Source: an uncultured Eubacteriales bacterium
GTDB taxonomy: Bacteria; Bacillota; Clostridia; Oscillospirales; Acutalibacteraceae
Direction of reading: 5' to 3'
Length of the DNA stretch: 64,000 nt
Assembly (NCBI GenBank): GCA_948823415.1
Contig: CAQKRU010000003.1
Location: 16,682 to 80,681 of the forward strand
A model generated the notes under the pieces. The model was not told the origin of the DNA. It was given only the letters and a program-made list of their open reading frames with translations, and ran no database searches. Position 1 is the first letter of the stretch, and each line of letters starts with the position of its first letter. The translations under genes and the position numbers were made by a program. Positions 62,681 through 64,000 of this stretch are shown piece after piece.

Positions 62681-63685
62681 ATGGCTTTTTATGATTCGAT
62701 AAAACTAGAAAAAGGTATGTACAACCAGGGCTTGACCAAGGCTTTGGAGTCTATTGACCCATCTGAAGCATACGAGGGCACCGAGCTTTCGGGCTTGGAC
62801 GCTTACGAACGTCAGCTAAAGCGCTTTAACATCAAGGTTAAGGGGCAGAACTCCGACGTTTTGGACAGCTTCTTTAAAACGACAGATTCAGCCGTGCTAT
62901 TTCCGGAATTCGTAAAAAGAAGCGTGCTGCAAGGCATGGAGAGCTGCACAGTGCTGCAATCGATTGTTGCGACGGTGACTAATGTTGAGAGCAACGACTA
63001 TCGCACGATTAAGGCCACAACGGACGCCACAGCCGGCAACGCCGTGAACGAGGCTAGTGACCTGCCTAAGACGATTATCCAAACAAAGCCGAACTTGGTT
63101 GCGTTGAAGAAAAGAGGCAGAATTATTGCATCTTCGTACGAGGCATTGCGCCACCAACAGCTGGGAACGGTATCTGTGATATTTAGAAAAGTTGGCGAAG
63201 AAATTGCAAGGGCTCAACTAAAAGACGCTATAGATGTGCTGTTAAATGGCGATGAGACTGATAATGCAGCCGGAGTGGTTTCTCCAAACAGCACGAGCGG
63301 AATAGCCTACGAGGATTTAATTAAGTTGCGCACGAGCTTTACTGACTGTGAACCAAATATTATCTTAGCAAACTCAAGCACAATGCAGGATTTGCTTGGC
63401 CTAGAAGAGTTAAAATCTCCACAGACCATACTTAGCTTTAGCGGAGCAAGTGTAACCAGCGCGATGCTTGGCTTGATGTTTTTCATAGTTAACTCTATGC
63501 CAGCCACCACCCTCCTTGCAATAGACAAAAACAGCGCCTTAGAGAAAATTCAAGGTGAGTTGATCTTTGATTGGGATAGATTAATCGAAAGGCAGATGGA
63601 AAGAATTGTATTTAGCATAATTGGCGGTTTTGCAAAAATGTTCACAGGCTCAGCCTGGAAGATGCCATACAACGCAACAGAATAA
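62681..63685 (+). CDS. Phage major capsid protein (HK97 type)
   Basis: 334 residues, GGAGG site. N-terminal charged helix (delta-like, about 1-60), then an HK97-type core with FPEFVKRSVLQGM, VNEASDLP, KKRGRIIASSYEALR and the C-terminal LLAIDKNSALEKIQG. Downstream of the protease-like gene, as in tailed phages. Codon use is similar to the flanking chromosomal genes. Confidence 0.88.
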   Translation: MAFYDSIKLEKGMYNQGLTKALESIDPSEAYEGTELSGLDAYERQLKRFNIKVKGQNSDVLDSFFKTTDSAVLFPEFVKRSVLQGMESCTVLQSIVATVTNVESNDYRTIKATTDATAGNAVNEASDLPKTIIQTKPNLVALKKRGRIIASSYEALRHQQLGTVSVIFRKVGEEIARAQLKDAIDVLLNGDETDNAAGVVSPNSTSGIAYEDLIKLRTSFTDCEPNIILANSSTMQDLLGLEELKSPQTILSFSGASVTSAMLGLMFFIVNSMPATTLLAIDKNSALEKIQGELIFDWDRLIERQMERIVFSIIGGFAKMFTGSAWKMPYNATE

Positions 63686-63704
63686 TTTGAAGGGAAGATG
63701 AGTT

Positions 63705-64000
63705 TTGGATTTAGAAAAAATTGTGGAGCGATTTGCACTGTTAGCAAGCCTCAGCAAAGAGGAGTCCGAGGCGTTTACATACATCTGCAACGACGCCAAA
63801 AACGAGCTCATTTCAAAACTTTTGCCCAACACAGACACAACCATGCACAGCGAGCGGCTTATTGCCGCCGCTGCTGCTTTGAGCCTTTATCGATACATGC
63901 AAGTTAAGGCGCTCAGTCAGACGACCGAATCCTTTTCGGCCGGCGATATAACTGTTAAGGAGAACATGAATCGGGCGGTAGATGTGGCGTATGAGATTTG
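63705..64000 (+). CDS. Phage head-tail connector-like protein (partial)
   Basis: Begins at TTG 63705 after GAAGGGAAG and runs off the window end. The 98 visible residues are helical (LEKIVERFALLASLSKEESE, then ALSLYRYMQVKAL). The position just after the capsid gene fits a head-completion protein. A competing frame starting at ATG 63698 is shorter and less plausible. Confidence 0.65.
   Translation, partial: MDLEKIVERFALLASLSKEESEAFTYICNDAKNELISKLLPNTDTTMHSERLIAAAAALSLYRYMQVKALSQTTESFSAGDITVKENMNRAVDVAYEI

Noticed and set aside
63698..63907. 69-codon frame starting at ATG 63698
   Set aside because: Overlaps the longer TTG-initiated frame, which runs off the window end with helical, connector-like sequence; the short frame is Arg/His-rich and looks like an out-of-frame shadow.

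Overview
The window looks like a chromosome segment of an uncultured low-to-mid GC Gram-positive bacterium of the class Clostridia, most likely a gut-type member of the Oscillospirales. The evidence is a str operon (rpsL-rpsG-fusA-tuf) with an S12 of the longer clostridial form, the pth-mfd-PrsA-like order, AGGAGG-type ribosome binding sites, frequent TTG/GTG starts and strong TTGACA/TATAAT promoters. Housekeeping genes are G-rich; the secreted-protein regions are strongly AT-rich. TAA, TAG and TGA are all used as ordinary stops. The genus assignment is inference only.

Layout. 0.2-10.3 kb is housekeeping: a PrsA/SurA-like lipoprotein, mfd, pth, a GlmU lacking its acetyltransferase half, a CinA-type amidohydrolase, a CrtO-like membrane protein, rsmE and glyQS. 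10.4-14.2 kb is a minus-strand array of six small secreted proteins that share a 5' leader and signal-peptide module, followed by tRNA-Pro. 15.0-16.2 kb holds two exported proteins, and 16.8-19.8 kb a 996-residue protein with a double-glycine RiPP-type leader, acidic/basic repeats and BspA-like leucine-rich repeats. 20.4-21.9 kb holds two secreted paralogues whose mature parts read like tandem ubiquitin-like (beta-grasp) domains. 22.0-25.4 kb is a second secreted array with a reused C-terminal DDCD motif. 25.6-29.5 kb has a GNAT protein, an acyl carrier protein, a cell-wall protein broken by an in-frame TAG, and pduL with a partial tandem duplication.

29.8-42.0 kb is rpoB-rpoC and the str operon. 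42.4-47.8 kb has two cell-wall enzymes (M23 endopeptidase and VanY-type carboxypeptidase) and gltX-glnS. 47.8-49.4 kb is a divergent regulatory unit (sigma-region-4-like protein, XRE repressor, ImmA-like peptidase) with matching palindromes on both sides. 49.5-54.0 kb is a third secreted array: four CxxxC coiled-coil proteins, two TM2-domain proteins and an acidic, probably truncated beta-helix protein. 53.9-58.5 kb has a calcium-type P-ATPase with an altered M4 site, an organophosphate antiporter and a small membrane protein. From 58.7 kb to the window end runs a phage head module: terminase, portal, protease-like protein, capsid and the first connector gene.

The most unusual content is the group of secreted-protein arrays. 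Leaders and signal peptides are conserved, sometimes near-identical at DNA level, while mature regions diverge, and C-terminal motifs are shared between different families. Two members carry in-frame stops. This points to a rapidly diversifying secretome rather than a single pathway.
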